DNA from: Bacteroidales bacterium
Lineage (GTDB): Bacteria > Bacteroidota > Bacteroidia > Bacteroidales > UBA932
Direction of reading: 5' to 3'
Length of the DNA stretch: 64,000 bases
NCBI GenBank assembly: GCA_016290385.1
Contig: JAEETO010000002.1
Location: forward strand, 19,057 to 83,056
The translations under genes and the position numbers were made by a program. Below, piece after piece: positions 36,543 to 44,633 of the stretch; position 1 is the first letter of the stretch, and each line of letters starts with the position of its first letter. Under the pieces are notes generated by a model. The model was not told the origin of the DNA and did not search any database. It saw only the letters and a list, made by a program, of their open reading frames with translations.

Positions 36543-37829
36543 TTATCGCTGCTTGCGGGGAACAGCAAAACTGTCGACGGTGTGTCCGTGCTGGTCGTAG
36601 ACCGTGACCAGGAGGCGGTTGGCTTCGACATCGACCGTGCAGGCGCAGCTCATGTCGAGCTCCTTGAGATCAAGGACCCTGGCATGACGGGGACTCTCGG
36701 TGAGGGACCGGTCCAGCGGGCGGCGCTTGTCACCGCTGGATCCCATATCGAGGTAAAATGTCCCTTTCTCCGGATCCGTTGTGGGGCGGTCGCCATCCAG
36801 CGCAAAGGTACGGGAATAGATGTGGTCGTGGCCGCTCAGTACCAGGTCCACGCGGTATTTCCGGAATATGGGGAACCATTGCGGACGCAGGTTCCGGGCT
36901 ACCGCTGAATCCACGATTTCCGAGCCGAAGATGGACTTGTGTTCAAATACCACGAGATACTGGTAGGTACCTGCCAGACGGTCGAGCGTTTCTTCGAACC
37001 AGCGCAACTGGTCGGAAAAACGCGTACCGGTGGAAATGTCGGAATTGTGCATGTCCAGCGACACGAAGAGGACGTTGTTGCAGCGGAACCAATAGGAGGT
37101 GTTGCGGCTATCCGGTGCGCCGTTGTCGGGAAACTTGAACAGATGATTGAACGTATAGGCATAGTCGTACTGGGGATAGTGCCCGTCAACCTTGTCGGAG
37201 GCCCAGTAAGCGTGGTCCCCGGGGGAACAGGCGTAGACGAAATCCCGGAACACATCGTTGTCGAGGAGGAAGGTCCACTCGTACTCGTTGCCCGCCACAT
37301 CGATTTGATCCCCGCTGCAGAGCATCAGGACCGCATCTGAGGCCAGTTCTTTCATCTGTCGGACCAGCGGCAGCGTCACGGGATTCTCCCGATGCTGGAA
37401 GTCGGTGAATGCGACGAACTTCCAATTTCCCGGCACACCTGCGGTCCGGAAACTGCGGACATCCGATCCGGACCCGTCCGTCACAATTTTGTAGCAATAG
37501 CGGGTATCGGCAGCCAGGCCGGAGAGGGTCGCATGGCACACATAGCGTTCCTGCGTATAGAAAGTGGAGTTCCTGGCCGTGTTCGGGATTTCAGCCGTGC
37601 TCCAGCGCTGGCAGACCGGCCACGCTTTCTTTGCCATCGCGAAATCCGGATCGGATTCCAGGGTATACAGGACATAACTGTCACTGCTGCTGCAATGGTA
37701 GTTGACGGTAACGGCGCTGGCAGGGTTCTCGGCCACCGTCGTGACGATGTGCCAGGCCATCTGCTGGCCGTAGCCGGCAGGGCAGCACAACCATGCGGAA
37801 AAAATCAAGAGAAGTGAGAAACGTTTCAT
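36543..37829 (-). CDS. Secreted metallophosphoesterase, purple-acid-phosphatase-like
   Basis: A 428-residue secreted protein with a signal peptide (about 1-21). A fibronectin-like N-terminal domain (about 25-130) is followed by a calcineurin-like domain with FTDFQH, CSGDQIDVAGNEYEW, FEHKSIF and SGHDHIYSRT, matching the metal-ligand blocks of purple acid phosphatases. The usual GNHE block reads GDHAYW, so one ligand is changed or displaced. It likely releases phosphate from organic esters in the periplasm. First gene of a two-gene operon with the GH20-like lipoprotein. Confidence 0.85.
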   Translation of the reverse strand: MKRFSLLLIFSAWLCCPAGYGQQMAWHIVTTVAENPASAVTVNYHCSSSDSYVLYTLESDPDFAMAKKAWPVCQRWSTAEIPNTARNSTFYTQERYVCHATLSGLAADTRYCYKIVTDGSGSDVRSFRTAGVPGNWKFVAFTDFQHRENPVTLPLVRQMKELASDAVLMLCSGDQIDVAGNEYEWTFLLDNDVFRDFVYACSPGDHAYWASDKVDGHYPQYDYAYTFNHLFKFPDNGAPDSRNTSYWFRCNNVLFVSLDMHNSDISTGTRFSDQLRWFEETLDRLAGTYQYLVVFEHKSIFGSEIVDSAVARNLRPQWFPIFRKYRVDLVLSGHDHIYSRTFALDGDRPTTDPEKGTFYLDMGSSGDKRRPLDRSLTESPRHARVLDLKELDMSCACTVDVEANRLLVTVYDQHGHTVDSFAVPRKQR

Positions 37830-37900
37830 GGCCTGATCGCTTTGTATGTAAAGGTAGTCAATTTTATCTGGAAAATGATTACCTTGCGGAAAATTAGACT

Positions 37901-38800
37901 ATGAAACACTTCGCTTGTATTCTGGTCGGCTTGAGTGTTCTGGCCGGCCTGATGCTGTCCGGCTGCGGATCGCAGGAACAGCAATATGTCAAGAAGGCCG
38001 TGAAACTGATGAACAAGCACGGACTCTTTGCCGAGGGTCCTGCATGGGAGGCGGCACGTTCGTCCGCACTGGCTTCGCAGCCATCCACGATGGAAGAAGC
38101 GTATGATGTCTGCCGGGAGGCCCTGAAAGTGGCCGGCGGCAAGCACTCTTTCCTTTCCACCGTAGAACGGCAACAAGCTTCGGCAGCGGAAGACAAGGAG
38201 ACGGCGCCTTCCGTGACCTTGCTGGAAGACGGCATCGTCCTGATCACGCTGCCGCATTTCAGCGGGCAGAACCAGGACGACAACCAGCGCTACGCCCGCG
38301 CCGTGCTCGATGCCCTTCCGGAAACCGAAGACATCAAAGGGGCCGTCATCGACTTGCGCGGCAACACCGGCGGCAACATGTATCCGATGATTGCGGCCAT
38401 CCACCGTTTCCTGCCCGACGACACGATCCTGCGTTTCAAGAGCCGCCAGTTCTCCACGCCTATCACGAAAATCTTTATCCTTAATAGTGTTGGCCTGCAG
38501 GAACAGATGCTGATTCTCTGCCCCGTCGCCCTGTTGACCGATGATATGACGGCCAGTTCCGGCGAGGCGACGCTGCTATGTTTCAGAGGATTGGCAAGTG
38601 CCCGCAGTTTCGGTGCGCCCACGGCGGGTTACGCCTCCGCCAACACGCCTTACCGCATGCCCGACGGCTCGCAACTCGTGCTGACGACCAGCTGCGACAT
38701 GGCCCGCACCGGCGAAATCTTCTGCGACGACCCCATCGCCCCCGACGTCCCGACGGACCACCCCCTCGAAGACGCCCTCGCCTGGCTCCGCAGCCGCTAG
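37901..38800 (+). CDS. S41-family peptidase-like lipoprotein
   Basis: A 299-residue lipoprotein (lipobox LSGC, Cys 22) with a tail-specific protease core: GAVIDLRGNTGGNM (146-160), the nucleophile loop DDMTASSGEATLLCFRG (about 214-230) and FGAPTAGYASAN. No PDZ domain is visible and the region before the core is short, so it resembles the small IRBP-like S41 proteins. The lysine general base of CtpA enzymes is not evident. It ends in a perfect palindrome spanning its stop codon, followed by repeat copy A. Confidence 0.85.
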   Translation: MKHFACILVGLSVLAGLMLSGCGSQEQQYVKKAVKLMNKHGLFAEGPAWEAARSSALASQPSTMEEAYDVCREALKVAGGKHSFLSTVERQQASAAEDKETAPSVTLLEDGIVLITLPHFSGQNQDDNQRYARAVLDALPETEDIKGAVIDLRGNTGGNMYPMIAAIHRFLPDDTILRFKSRQFSTPITKIFILNSVGLQEQMLILCPVALLTDDMTASSGEATLLCFRGLASARSFGAPTAGYASANTPYRMPDGSQLVLTTSCDMARTGEIFCDDPIAPDVPTDHPLEDALAWLRSR

Positions 38801-38805
38801 CGGCT
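38792..38805. repeat. Perfect 14-bp palindrome across the S41 stop codon
   Basis: AGCCGCTAGCGGCT spans the last codons and the TAG. It has no T-run after it, so it is not a typical terminator. It is followed 20 bases later by hairpin repeat copy A. Confidence 0.4.
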
Positions 38806-38824
38806 ACAGCCTTTCCTCCGCTTT

Positions 38825-38967
38825 ATCCCATTTCTCTGTCACGAAAGGGACGGTTCATCTATCTCATCCCTTTCGCGTCAAAGAATCGGGCGTTTTCCCT
38901 GAAAATGCCTCCACGAAAGGGAAGAAGCGGCGTCTGTGTACCTTTCGTGACAGACCCCACGACGCAG
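38825..38967 (+). repeat. Two-hairpin dispersed repeat, copy A (full length)
   Basis: A 143-base intergenic element containing two inverted repeats. Hairpin 1 has ACGAAAGGGA (38841-38850) against TCCCTTTCGCGT (from 38867). Hairpin 2 has CCACGAAAGG (38911-38920) against CCTTTCGTG (38941-38949). It aligns over its whole length with copy B (41449-41591). Shorter forms lie at 40291, 46496 and 51384. It probably also serves as the 3' end of the S41 transcript. Confidence 0.85.
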
Positions 38968-38982
38968 AGACTCATTGAATAG

Positions 38983-40263
38983 TTAACGCAGCAGTTTTTC
39001 CTGCAGCAGGGAGTCCAATTCCTCCACTGTCGGGTCGATGGCCAGGATAGTACCGTCGCGGTCGAGGACGAAAGCCTTTGCGTGATTGGCCTTGAGGGAA
39101 GGAGCGGCATCGATGGCTACGAGATTGATCCAGGGATAGCCGTCTCTTTCGAGCGCCTTGCGCCAGGCCGCGTCGTTCTTGAATTCCAACGCGACGCCGA
39201 CCATCGTGAAGTCTTCTCCTGCATATTTCTCGTAAATGGGAATGAGTGCCTTGCTCCGGATGCGGCAGGAGCCGCACCAGGAGGCCCAGAAATCGACCAC
39301 GGCCAGTTTGCCGGCGGTCAGATCGGAAAGCTTATGCTGCACGCCTTCTGCATCAGGCAGTGTGAAATCCCGGAAGGAATCGCCCACCTGGTTGCCGGTC
39401 AGCGAAAGGATGATCGAATGATAGGGATGATCGGGGAACTTGTCTGCATAGGTGTGGTCGTACAGGTCGATCCAAGGCTGCAAATCCTTCTTGGAGACAA
39501 ACGCAGACCGCAAATTCTGGTAAAGCAGGTAGAAGGAACTGATCATGGGATGCTCCAACAGATACGCACCCTGCAGGCTGTCCTTCGCGGCATTGAGGGC
39601 ATCCAACTCCCGCTTGACGGCCAGGCCCGCTTCGGTGTAACTCTCATCCAACTTCTTCAACTTGTCCGTCTCCGCCCAGATTTCCACGCGACGCTCCCGC
39701 GATGCAGTGTCTTCTTCTGCCATCAGGGCGTAGACCGCATCGGTATACAGAGCTTTCTTTTCCATCAACGCCATGAATCGCTCTTCGACGGGCCCGGAGA
39801 GCGGATCCATGCTGTGGCTGATAAGCGAATAACGATTGAAGTTGTCGTTTTCAGGCGTGTCGGAGACCAGTTCTATGACCTCGCCAAATTCTACCGGTCC
39901 GATGATCCGGATGCCTTTCGCCGTCGGCACGAAAGGCCGGACCTGGGCCATACCGGATCCAGGTACCGAGAACACCAGTTCATAGACCAGCGTCGAATCC
40001 AGCCGGACCGTGCCCTCAAAGTTGCCCTTCTTCATCTTGAAGGTCGCGACCGGCTCATCCCGGAACCAGGACTGGTCCGGCCGGTAGACATATACTTTGG
40101 AATAGTCTTTCGTGACCTTTGTCCCGGAAATCGGACAATCGGTCATAAACTGCTCCCGTTCAACGGGCAAAGCGTCCGAATCAGAAATGGCTCTGCTTTG
40201 ATTGCCCTGGCAGCCCGCCAGAAAGATGGCGGCCAGCGTATAGAGAATAGCGTGCTTGAGCAT
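38983..40263 (-). CDS. TlpA-like thioredoxin-family lipoprotein (DUF4369-type N-terminus)
   Basis: A 426-residue lipoprotein (lipobox LAGC, Cys 18). The N-terminal domain (about 35-140: VATFKMKKGNFEGTV) has the layout of the DUF4369 domains fused to Bacteroidota thioredoxins, and a helical middle follows. The C-terminal domain (about 290-426) is TlpA/AhpC-like with an intact redox centre W-C-G-S-C-R in VVDFWASWCGSC. It probably reduces or scavenges disulfides in the periplasm. The leader transcribed from 40331 contains repeat fragment E. Confidence 0.88.
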   Translation of the reverse strand: MLKHAILYTLAAIFLAGCQGNQSRAISDSDALPVEREQFMTDCPISGTKVTKDYSKVYVYRPDQSWFRDEPVATFKMKKGNFEGTVRLDSTLVYELVFSVPGSGMAQVRPFVPTAKGIRIIGPVEFGEVIELVSDTPENDNFNRYSLISHSMDPLSGPVEERFMALMEKKALYTDAVYALMAEEDTASRERRVEIWAETDKLKKLDESYTEAGLAVKRELDALNAAKDSLQGAYLLEHPMISSFYLLYQNLRSAFVSKKDLQPWIDLYDHTYADKFPDHPYHSIILSLTGNQVGDSFRDFTLPDAEGVQHKLSDLTAGKLAVVDFWASWCGSCRIRSKALIPIYEKYAGEDFTMVGVALEFKNDAAWRKALERDGYPWINLVAIDAAPSLKANHAKAFVLDRDGTILAIDPTVEELDSLLQEKLLR

Positions 40264-40290
40264 AGTATATTACTCTTGTTTTTAGCATTG

Positions 40291-40328
40291 AACCCATTCC
40301 CCTGTCACGATAGGGAAGAAGCGGCGAC
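40291..40328 (+). repeat. Dispersed repeat, copy E (internally deleted fragment)
   Basis: The left part (CCCATT-CCCTGTCACGA-TAGGGA) matches the left end of copies A and B, then jumps to AGAAGCGGCG, which in copy A follows the second hairpin's left arm. It thus looks like a deletion between two similar AAGGGA sites. It lies in the 5' leader of the TlpA-like gene and about 150 bases upstream of the RAYT start. Confidence 0.65.
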
Positions 40329-40330
40329 CA

Positions 40331-40338
40331 CAAAGATA
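40331..40338 (-). promoter_or_regulatory. Minus-7 box of the TlpA-like gene
   Basis: The minus strand reads TATCTTTG, a TAnnTTTG match, 67 bases before the ATG at 40263. The resulting leader would begin at the edge of repeat fragment E and carry all of it. Confidence 0.5.
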
Positions 40339-40370
40339 CATTAAAGATGGGCCGCATTTATGATTTCTTT

Positions 40371-40400
40371 TTTGATTTTGCGAAAAACTCCTTACCTTCG
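40371..40400 (+). promoter_or_regulatory. Putative promoter of the RAYT-like gene
   Basis: TTTG (40371-40374), an 18-base spacer and TACCTTCG (40393-40400), a one-base variant of TAnnTTTG. The same TTCG variant precedes the deacetylase-like gene at 46595. Confidence 0.45.
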
Positions 40401-40480
40401 TAACAAGCATTTCGGCTGTGGCGGTAGAACGCGGCGGACGAATTGTGCGAATGATTTGTGTAACCAGAAAACGAAATGCC

Positions 40481-41419
40481 ATGAGAAAGACCTATCACAT
40501 TTCTCTGTCCTCCCACGATGAGGTATTGTTCCGAAGTGAAGCCGATCTGATCCGCGGCTTCAATTGCCTGGCGCTGGCATCGCTGGAAACTGATTCCCGC
40601 TTGCTGGCTGACGGTTTCCCTTCAACCCATCTCCATACTTTGGCGCAAACGGATGCGCCGGAGGAAGTGATACGTCGGTATCGCTATGCTTATGCCCGGT
40701 ATTTCAATGCCAGATACAAGCGGCGGGGCCGGCTGGCCGAGCGGCAGGGCTTCATCCTGCATGTTGACGGATTTCATCATACGATGGCGGCGCTTAATTA
40801 TGTCAATCGGCAGGGGCTCCATCACGGTATTTCCCCGACACCGTTCGGCTATCCTCATTGTTCGGCGAATGCTTTCTTCGCGAAGCAGTTGGGTAAGCTA
40901 CATTCCAAGACATTGATGCCCGATACGGAGCGCTACAAGTATCTGCCGAAAGGCGTTGTCATTCCGCATCAATACCGTATGGATGCTACCGGCCTCCTGC
41001 TAAGGGAAGACATTCTGGACGTAGCCCAGGTGGAATCCTTCTATGGAACCCCGCGGAACTATATCTACCAGATGAACAAGATAGGAGACGAGATGTCCCT
41101 CCGGGAACAGAAAGAGGAACCTTCTTCTTCGCCACTTATCACCCTTGAATTGATTGAGCAGGGAACACCGGATATGGATATTGAAAGACTTCTCCGCAAT
41201 GAAAACGGGAAGCACGATCCCGCCTGGATATCTGATCTGGAACTTTGTGGCCTGATCGATGAGACCTGTCTGCCAAAATATTGCAAAGGAAAGACGATCT
41301 ATGAAGCCTCCATTTCTCAGCGTGCCTTTCTCTACGACCTTATCGAAAAGAATCTGTGGCGATCCCGAAAGAAAAAGACGACCGATGCGCAACTCCGCCG
41401 CTGCCTCTGCCTGAAATGA
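40481..41419 (+). CDS. REP-associated tyrosine transposase (RAYT)-like protein, Y1/HUH family
   Basis: A 312-residue protein from MRKTYHISLSS (40481); an in-frame upstream ATG at 40418 is less likely. The HUH motif is H50-L-H52 in GFPSTHLHTL. The segment ARYFNARYKRRGRL (72-85) and Y107 in LNYVNRQGLHHGI match the RAYT/IS200-like layout of HxH, basic helix, catalytic Tyr near Yxx(N/Q). The C-terminal part (about 175-312) is an extra helical, charged domain. The DNA looks more AT-rich than its neighbours, suggesting acquisition. A full repeat copy lies 30 bases downstream and a fragment upstream. Known RAYTs move REP hairpins; the substrate here is inferred. Confidence 0.75.
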   Translation: MRKTYHISLSSHDEVLFRSEADLIRGFNCLALASLETDSRLLADGFPSTHLHTLAQTDAPEEVIRRYRYAYARYFNARYKRRGRLAERQGFILHVDGFHHTMAALNYVNRQGLHHGISPTPFGYPHCSANAFFAKQLGKLHSKTLMPDTERYKYLPKGVVIPHQYRMDATGLLLREDILDVAQVESFYGTPRNYIYQMNKIGDEMSLREQKEEPSSSPLITLELIEQGTPDMDIERLLRNENGKHDPAWISDLELCGLIDETCLPKYCKGKTIYEASISQRAFLYDLIEKNLWRSRKKKTTDAQLRRCLCLK

Positions 41420-41448
41420 AGCTTCGCTGCTGGGCCCTCGGTGGCTTG

Positions 41449-41591
41449 ATCCCATTTCTGTGTCTCGAAAGGGACCGTTCATCTATCTCATCCCTTTCGC
41501 GTCACGGAATCGGGCATTTTTCCCGGAAACGCCTCCACGAAAGGGAAATAGCGGCGCCTACATGCCTTTCGTGACAGACCCCACGGCGCAG
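41449..41591 (+). repeat. Two-hairpin dispersed repeat, copy B (full length)
   Basis: A 143-base element aligning end to end with copy A. Hairpin 1 arms are CGAAAGGGA (41466-41474) and TCCCTTTCG (from 41491). Hairpin 2 arms are CCACGAAAGGG (from 41535) and GCCTTTCGTG (41564-41573). It starts 30 bases after the RAYT-like stop, the classic position for a cognate REP. Differences from A are scattered single bases. Confidence 0.85.
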
Positions 41592-41610
41592 GAAGAGTGG
41601 GGCGGGGCCG

Positions 41611-42807
41611 CTACTCTTCCATGAAAAGCTCGCCCTTGATGTATTCGATGCTCTTCCGGGCGAATTCGTAGCCGCGGGTGCCGGGGCGGGCGACTTTCAG
41701 GTATTTTTCGTAGTATTCGAGGGCCTGCTTGTATTTCTTCTGACGCTCATAGCAATAGGCGATGGTCGAGAGGGCTTGGATGTTCGAGGGATTGTAGCGG
41801 TATGCTTCCTGATAGTGCGCGATGGCCTCGTCGAAACGCTCGAGGCCGTAGTAACCTGTCCCGTATTGATGATGAATGCGGGAAACGAACGCGGAATCCG
41901 GCCGGATCATGTCAGATGCCTTATCGAGCCAGGGCTTGACTTGCTCGTCAAACGACCGGTACATTTCAGCCATGACAGCGGCGATGGTCCAGGCCAGATT
42001 GGCATCGGACGAGTCGATGGCCCAGGCCTGCAGGAGCTCCCGCTCGGCCCGGTACTGGACGTTCGTATGCCAGTAACTCTGTCCGAGGTAGAAGTGGACG
42101 GGATAGCTGTCCTGACCCATGTCTTCGAGTTGCTGGAAGATATCGGTCGCTGATTCATAGTCGCCTTTCAGGTAATACGCGAGGCCCCGGATGGGCAGCA
42201 CCGTGAGATTCGCGGAGTCAAGGGCCAGATAATCTTCCGTCATGCCAAGCACACCGTCATAGTCCTTTTCAGCGAGCAGAAGGTTGGCGGCCTTGCTCAC
42301 GACCGATTCATTGCGCGGCTTGATGGCCAGCGCCTTTTTGTAATAAACCAGCGCTGAGTCGGCCTGCCCCGTCAGATTCCACGCGTCTCCGGCCAGTGCG
42401 GCGACAGCCGGAATCGAATCGCGCGCCAGCACCTCCTGACCGATACTCGCGCAGGCGCGATAGTCCTTCATCCGGAAGGCAATCTGCATCTGCTTGATCC
42501 GGTAGAGCAGGTTGTCCGGCGCCTGGAGCGAAAGCATTTGGTAAGTGCCGGCCGCAGCTTCGTAATCGCCGTTGATGAAGTGGCAGTCGGCCAGTTCCGC
42601 AAGGACTTCCTCGTCGAGCGCTCCGGGCTGGACCAGTGCTGACAGCTTCTCAATGGCTTCATCCGTCTTGAAGATACTCTTGAGATAGCGTGCTTCGGCA
42701 AGCGCCTCCCGTCGTGCGGCGAGCGAATCCGCCGCCGGCTGTGCCGCCGCCGCGACACCCAGCGTCGCGGCAGCCAGCACAAGCAGCAGACAGCGTATCC
42801 GTTTCAT
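41611..42807 (-). CDS. Secreted tetratricopeptide-repeat protein
   Basis: A 398-residue protein with a signal peptide (MKRIRCLLLVLAAATLGVAA, cleavage near AAA-QP). The rest is TPR solenoid: about nine repeats, including DEEVLAELADCHFINGDYEAA, DSALVYYKKALAIKPRN and FDEAIAHYQEAYRYNPSN. It likely scaffolds a periplasmic or outer-membrane assembly. The start at 42807 overlaps the M56 gene as ATGA, so it is the third gene of a blaI-M56-TPR operon and may act downstream of that sensor. An 8-bp hairpin (41591-41598 with 41613-41620) spans its stop. Confidence 0.87.
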   Translation of the reverse strand: MKRIRCLLLVLAAATLGVAAAAQPAADSLAARREALAEARYLKSIFKTDEAIEKLSALVQPGALDEEVLAELADCHFINGDYEAAAGTYQMLSLQAPDNLLYRIKQMQIAFRMKDYRACASIGQEVLARDSIPAVAALAGDAWNLTGQADSALVYYKKALAIKPRNESVVSKAANLLLAEKDYDGVLGMTEDYLALDSANLTVLPIRGLAYYLKGDYESATDIFQQLEDMGQDSYPVHFYLGQSYWHTNVQYRAERELLQAWAIDSSDANLAWTIAAVMAEMYRSFDEQVKPWLDKASDMIRPDSAFVSRIHHQYGTGYYGLERFDEAIAHYQEAYRYNPSNIQALSTIAYCYERQKKYKQALEYYEKYLKVARPGTRGYEFARKSIEYIKGELFMEE

Positions 42808-44111
42808 TTGCTTAACTGAAAGACAACGGGGAAGTTGTAGACCACCCGTGTCGGCTCGCCCCTGACAGTGCCGGGTGTCCATTTCGGTGAATCGGAGATA
42901 ACTTTCACCGCTTCATCGTCGAGCAGCGGATGGACGCCGCGGAGCACTTTCACTCCCGTGACGCTGCCGTCTTTCTCAACGGTAAACTGGAGCGTGACGC
43001 GGCCCTGAAGGCCCTTTTGTTTCGCCTCGGGCGGATAATGGAGACGCTGGTTCACCCAGTGGGAGAATTGGTTGGCGTCACCGCCTTCGAACTTGGGCTT
43101 GGTCTCGACCAGGGCGAAGGGGATGGCTTCGCTCTCGTCGGCCGGCTCCGCCTGGGTTTCCGGTTCGGCTGCCGGAGTTTCCATGACGGGCTGCGCTTGT
43201 TCGCTGACTGTCGGTTCCGTTAGTTCTTCGGTTTCTTTGGAAGTACATTCTGCCAGCAGCAGCGTGGTGGCGGCCAGCAGCGGGATGAGCAGCGCCAGGG
43301 AGAGTTTCTTCCAGGCTGCTTTCGAGGAAGTTTGCATCATCGTAATACGGTTTTTGAGTTGGGCGTGATTGAAACCGTTGGCCAGGAGGAAACGTTTTTC
43401 CCCCACGGCTTTTTTCACGAGTAATAATTGGTATTGCGTTGCATCGATGCCTTGGTTGAGGACGAAGTCGTCGGCTTCGTATTCGTGGAGCAGCTTGAGC
43501 TCGGTCCGGCAGATCCATACCAGCGGGTTGAACCACTGGAGGACGGTCAGGAGCGAAGAGAGCAGCAGGTCCACCGAGTGGCCGCAGCGGACATGAGCCC
43601 GTTCGTGGGTGAGGATGGCGGGATAGCGCTCATAATCGCTGCGCGCGATGACGATGTGCCGCATCCAGCTGTAGGAGGGCGTTTCCTGATCCACCAGATG
43701 AAGGATATAGCCTTCGTGTTTTTCGCCGGGGTTTCGGCGGAACATCCGGAACATGCTGCCGTAGGAGCGGACATAGAAGGCGAATGTCGCCAGCGCACCG
43801 GCAGCATAAAGAAGCAGCAGGAGGGTCTGCCACAGAGGCATGCCCGGAACGGTAGCCTCGCTGGTTTCGACAAGCGGAGCTTCGCCGTTGAAAGCGACGA
43901 CAAAGACAGGCTCGATCCATTGGGAATAAAGGGTCGGAGACGGGAGCCGTACCGGAATCAACGGCAGCAGCAGGCACATCACGCTGCCGGCCAGCAGCAC
44001 GATCCGGTTGAAGCGGAACCATCCGCTGCGTCGCATCACCAGCAGGAAGAATGCGTCGAAGACGGCCAGTAGCGCCGAGCTCTTGAGCAGGTAAACCAGA
44101 AGGCTGTTCAT
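42804..44111 (-). CDS. BlaR1/MecR1-type M56 metallopeptidase with TonB C-terminal domain
   Basis: A 435-residue membrane sensor-protease. Several TM segments (about 5-25, 37-55, 95-115 and 270-290) surround a zinc peptidase domain with H169-E-R-A-H173 and the third-ligand block LLHEYEADDFVL. No beta-lactam-binding domain is present. Instead the periplasmic C-terminus is an acidic/Pro-rich linker (about 290-340) and a TonB-C domain (about 345-435: YPPEAKQKGLQGRVTLQFTV). This architecture is known in Bacteroidota. It should cleave the partner BlaI repressor on receiving an envelope signal. It overlaps both neighbours by ATGA. Confidence 0.9.
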   Translation of the reverse strand: MNSLLVYLLKSSALLAVFDAFFLLVMRRSGWFRFNRIVLLAGSVMCLLLPLIPVRLPSPTLYSQWIEPVFVVAFNGEAPLVETSEATVPGMPLWQTLLLLLYAAGALATFAFYVRSYGSMFRMFRRNPGEKHEGYILHLVDQETPSYSWMRHIVIARSDYERYPAILTHERAHVRCGHSVDLLLSSLLTVLQWFNPLVWICRTELKLLHEYEADDFVLNQGIDATQYQLLLVKKAVGEKRFLLANGFNHAQLKNRITMMQTSSKAAWKKLSLALLIPLLAATTLLLAECTSKETEELTEPTVSEQAQPVMETPAAEPETQAEPADESEAIPFALVETKPKFEGGDANQFSHWVNQRLHYPPEAKQKGLQGRVTLQFTVEKDGSVTGVKVLRGVHPLLDDEAVKVISDSPKWTPGTVRGEPTRVVYNFPVVFQLSK

Positions 44112-44470
44112 GGCCGTTTGTTTTCGATCTGGGCGATCAGCGCCTTGAGTTCTTCGAGATCCATCTTGTCTTCCTCCACGAAGCGGGAGACTACGCTCGC
44201 ATAGGAATTGGCGTAGAACTTTTCGACCGTGTCGGAAATCACCTGGTCGGCGAAGCCGCGCTCGTCCACAAGGGCGTAGTAGCGGTAGGCATTGGCGAAT
44301 TTCTCGCGACCGACGTATCCTTTCTCCTCCAGGAATCCGACCTGGGTGGCGACGGTGTTATAGTGCGGTTTCGGATCCGGGAAATGCTTGAGCAGGTCCT
44401 GGATGAACATCGGACCGTAGGCCCAGAACATCCGCAGGATCTCGTCTTCTTTGGCAGTCAGTTTCTCCAT
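44108..44470 (-). CDS. BlaI/MecI/CopY-family transcriptional repressor
   Basis: A 120-residue winged-helix repressor (LTAKEDEILRMFWAYGPMFIQDLL, then NTVATQVGFLEEKGYVGRE) with a helical dimerisation tail. Partner of the M56 peptidase that follows with a 4-base overlap; in BlaI/BlaR1 systems the peptidase inactivates the repressor. A 7-9-7 inverted repeat at 44488-44510 overlaps its own promoter and is the probable operator, implying autorepression of the whole three-gene operon. Confidence 0.93.
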   Translation of the reverse strand: MEKLTAKEDEILRMFWAYGPMFIQDLLKHFPDPKPHYNTVATQVGFLEEKGYVGREKFANAYRYYALVDERGFADQVISDTVEKFYANSYASVVSRFVEEDKMDLEELKALIAQIENKRP

Positions 44471-44487
44471 TATTGCTTCTTTACGGG

Positions 44488-44510
44488 ATTATCTCCACTG
44501 CAAAGATAAT
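44488..44510 (-). promoter_or_regulatory. Putative BlaI operator overlapping the minus-7 box
   Basis: ATTATCT (44488-44494) and AGATAAT (44504-44510) are perfect inverted arms separated by 9 bases. The minus strand carries TATCTTTG (44508-44501) inside it, a TAnnTTTG promoter box for the blaI-like gene. Operator function is inferred from family behaviour. Confidence 0.65.
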
Positions 44511-44609
44511 ACTTTTTTCTTATTTCCTAATATTTTTCGGAGAAAAACGAAAATTTTGCGGAAATCATGCAAATACAGATTTGCGCGGAATCTTTGACGC
44601 AAGATTTCG

Positions 44610-44617
44610 TACATTTG
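44610..44617 (+). promoter_or_regulatory. Minus-7 box of the lipoprotein pair at 44634
   Basis: TACATTTG matches TAnnTTTG, 16 bases before the ATG at 44634. TTTG sequences upstream (44580 and 44593) are not at ideal spacing. Confidence 0.5.
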
Positions 44618-44633
44618 TGCATCTTGTTATTGT

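Noticed and set aside
38825..38967. Repeat copies as CRISPR repeats or integron attC sites
   Set aside because: Copies are dispersed, have no regular spacers, no cas or integrase genes nearby, and lack attC-type core sites.
38825..38967. Repeat copies as simple transcription terminators
   Set aside because: The stems are GC/A mixed with no following T-run, and two copies are not placed after the nearest gene in the right orientation, so terminator function alone does not explain them.
40100..40120. CTTTCGTGACC inside the TlpA-like gene, similar to the repeat arm
   Set aside because: It lies in coding sequence with no second arm or flank similarity.
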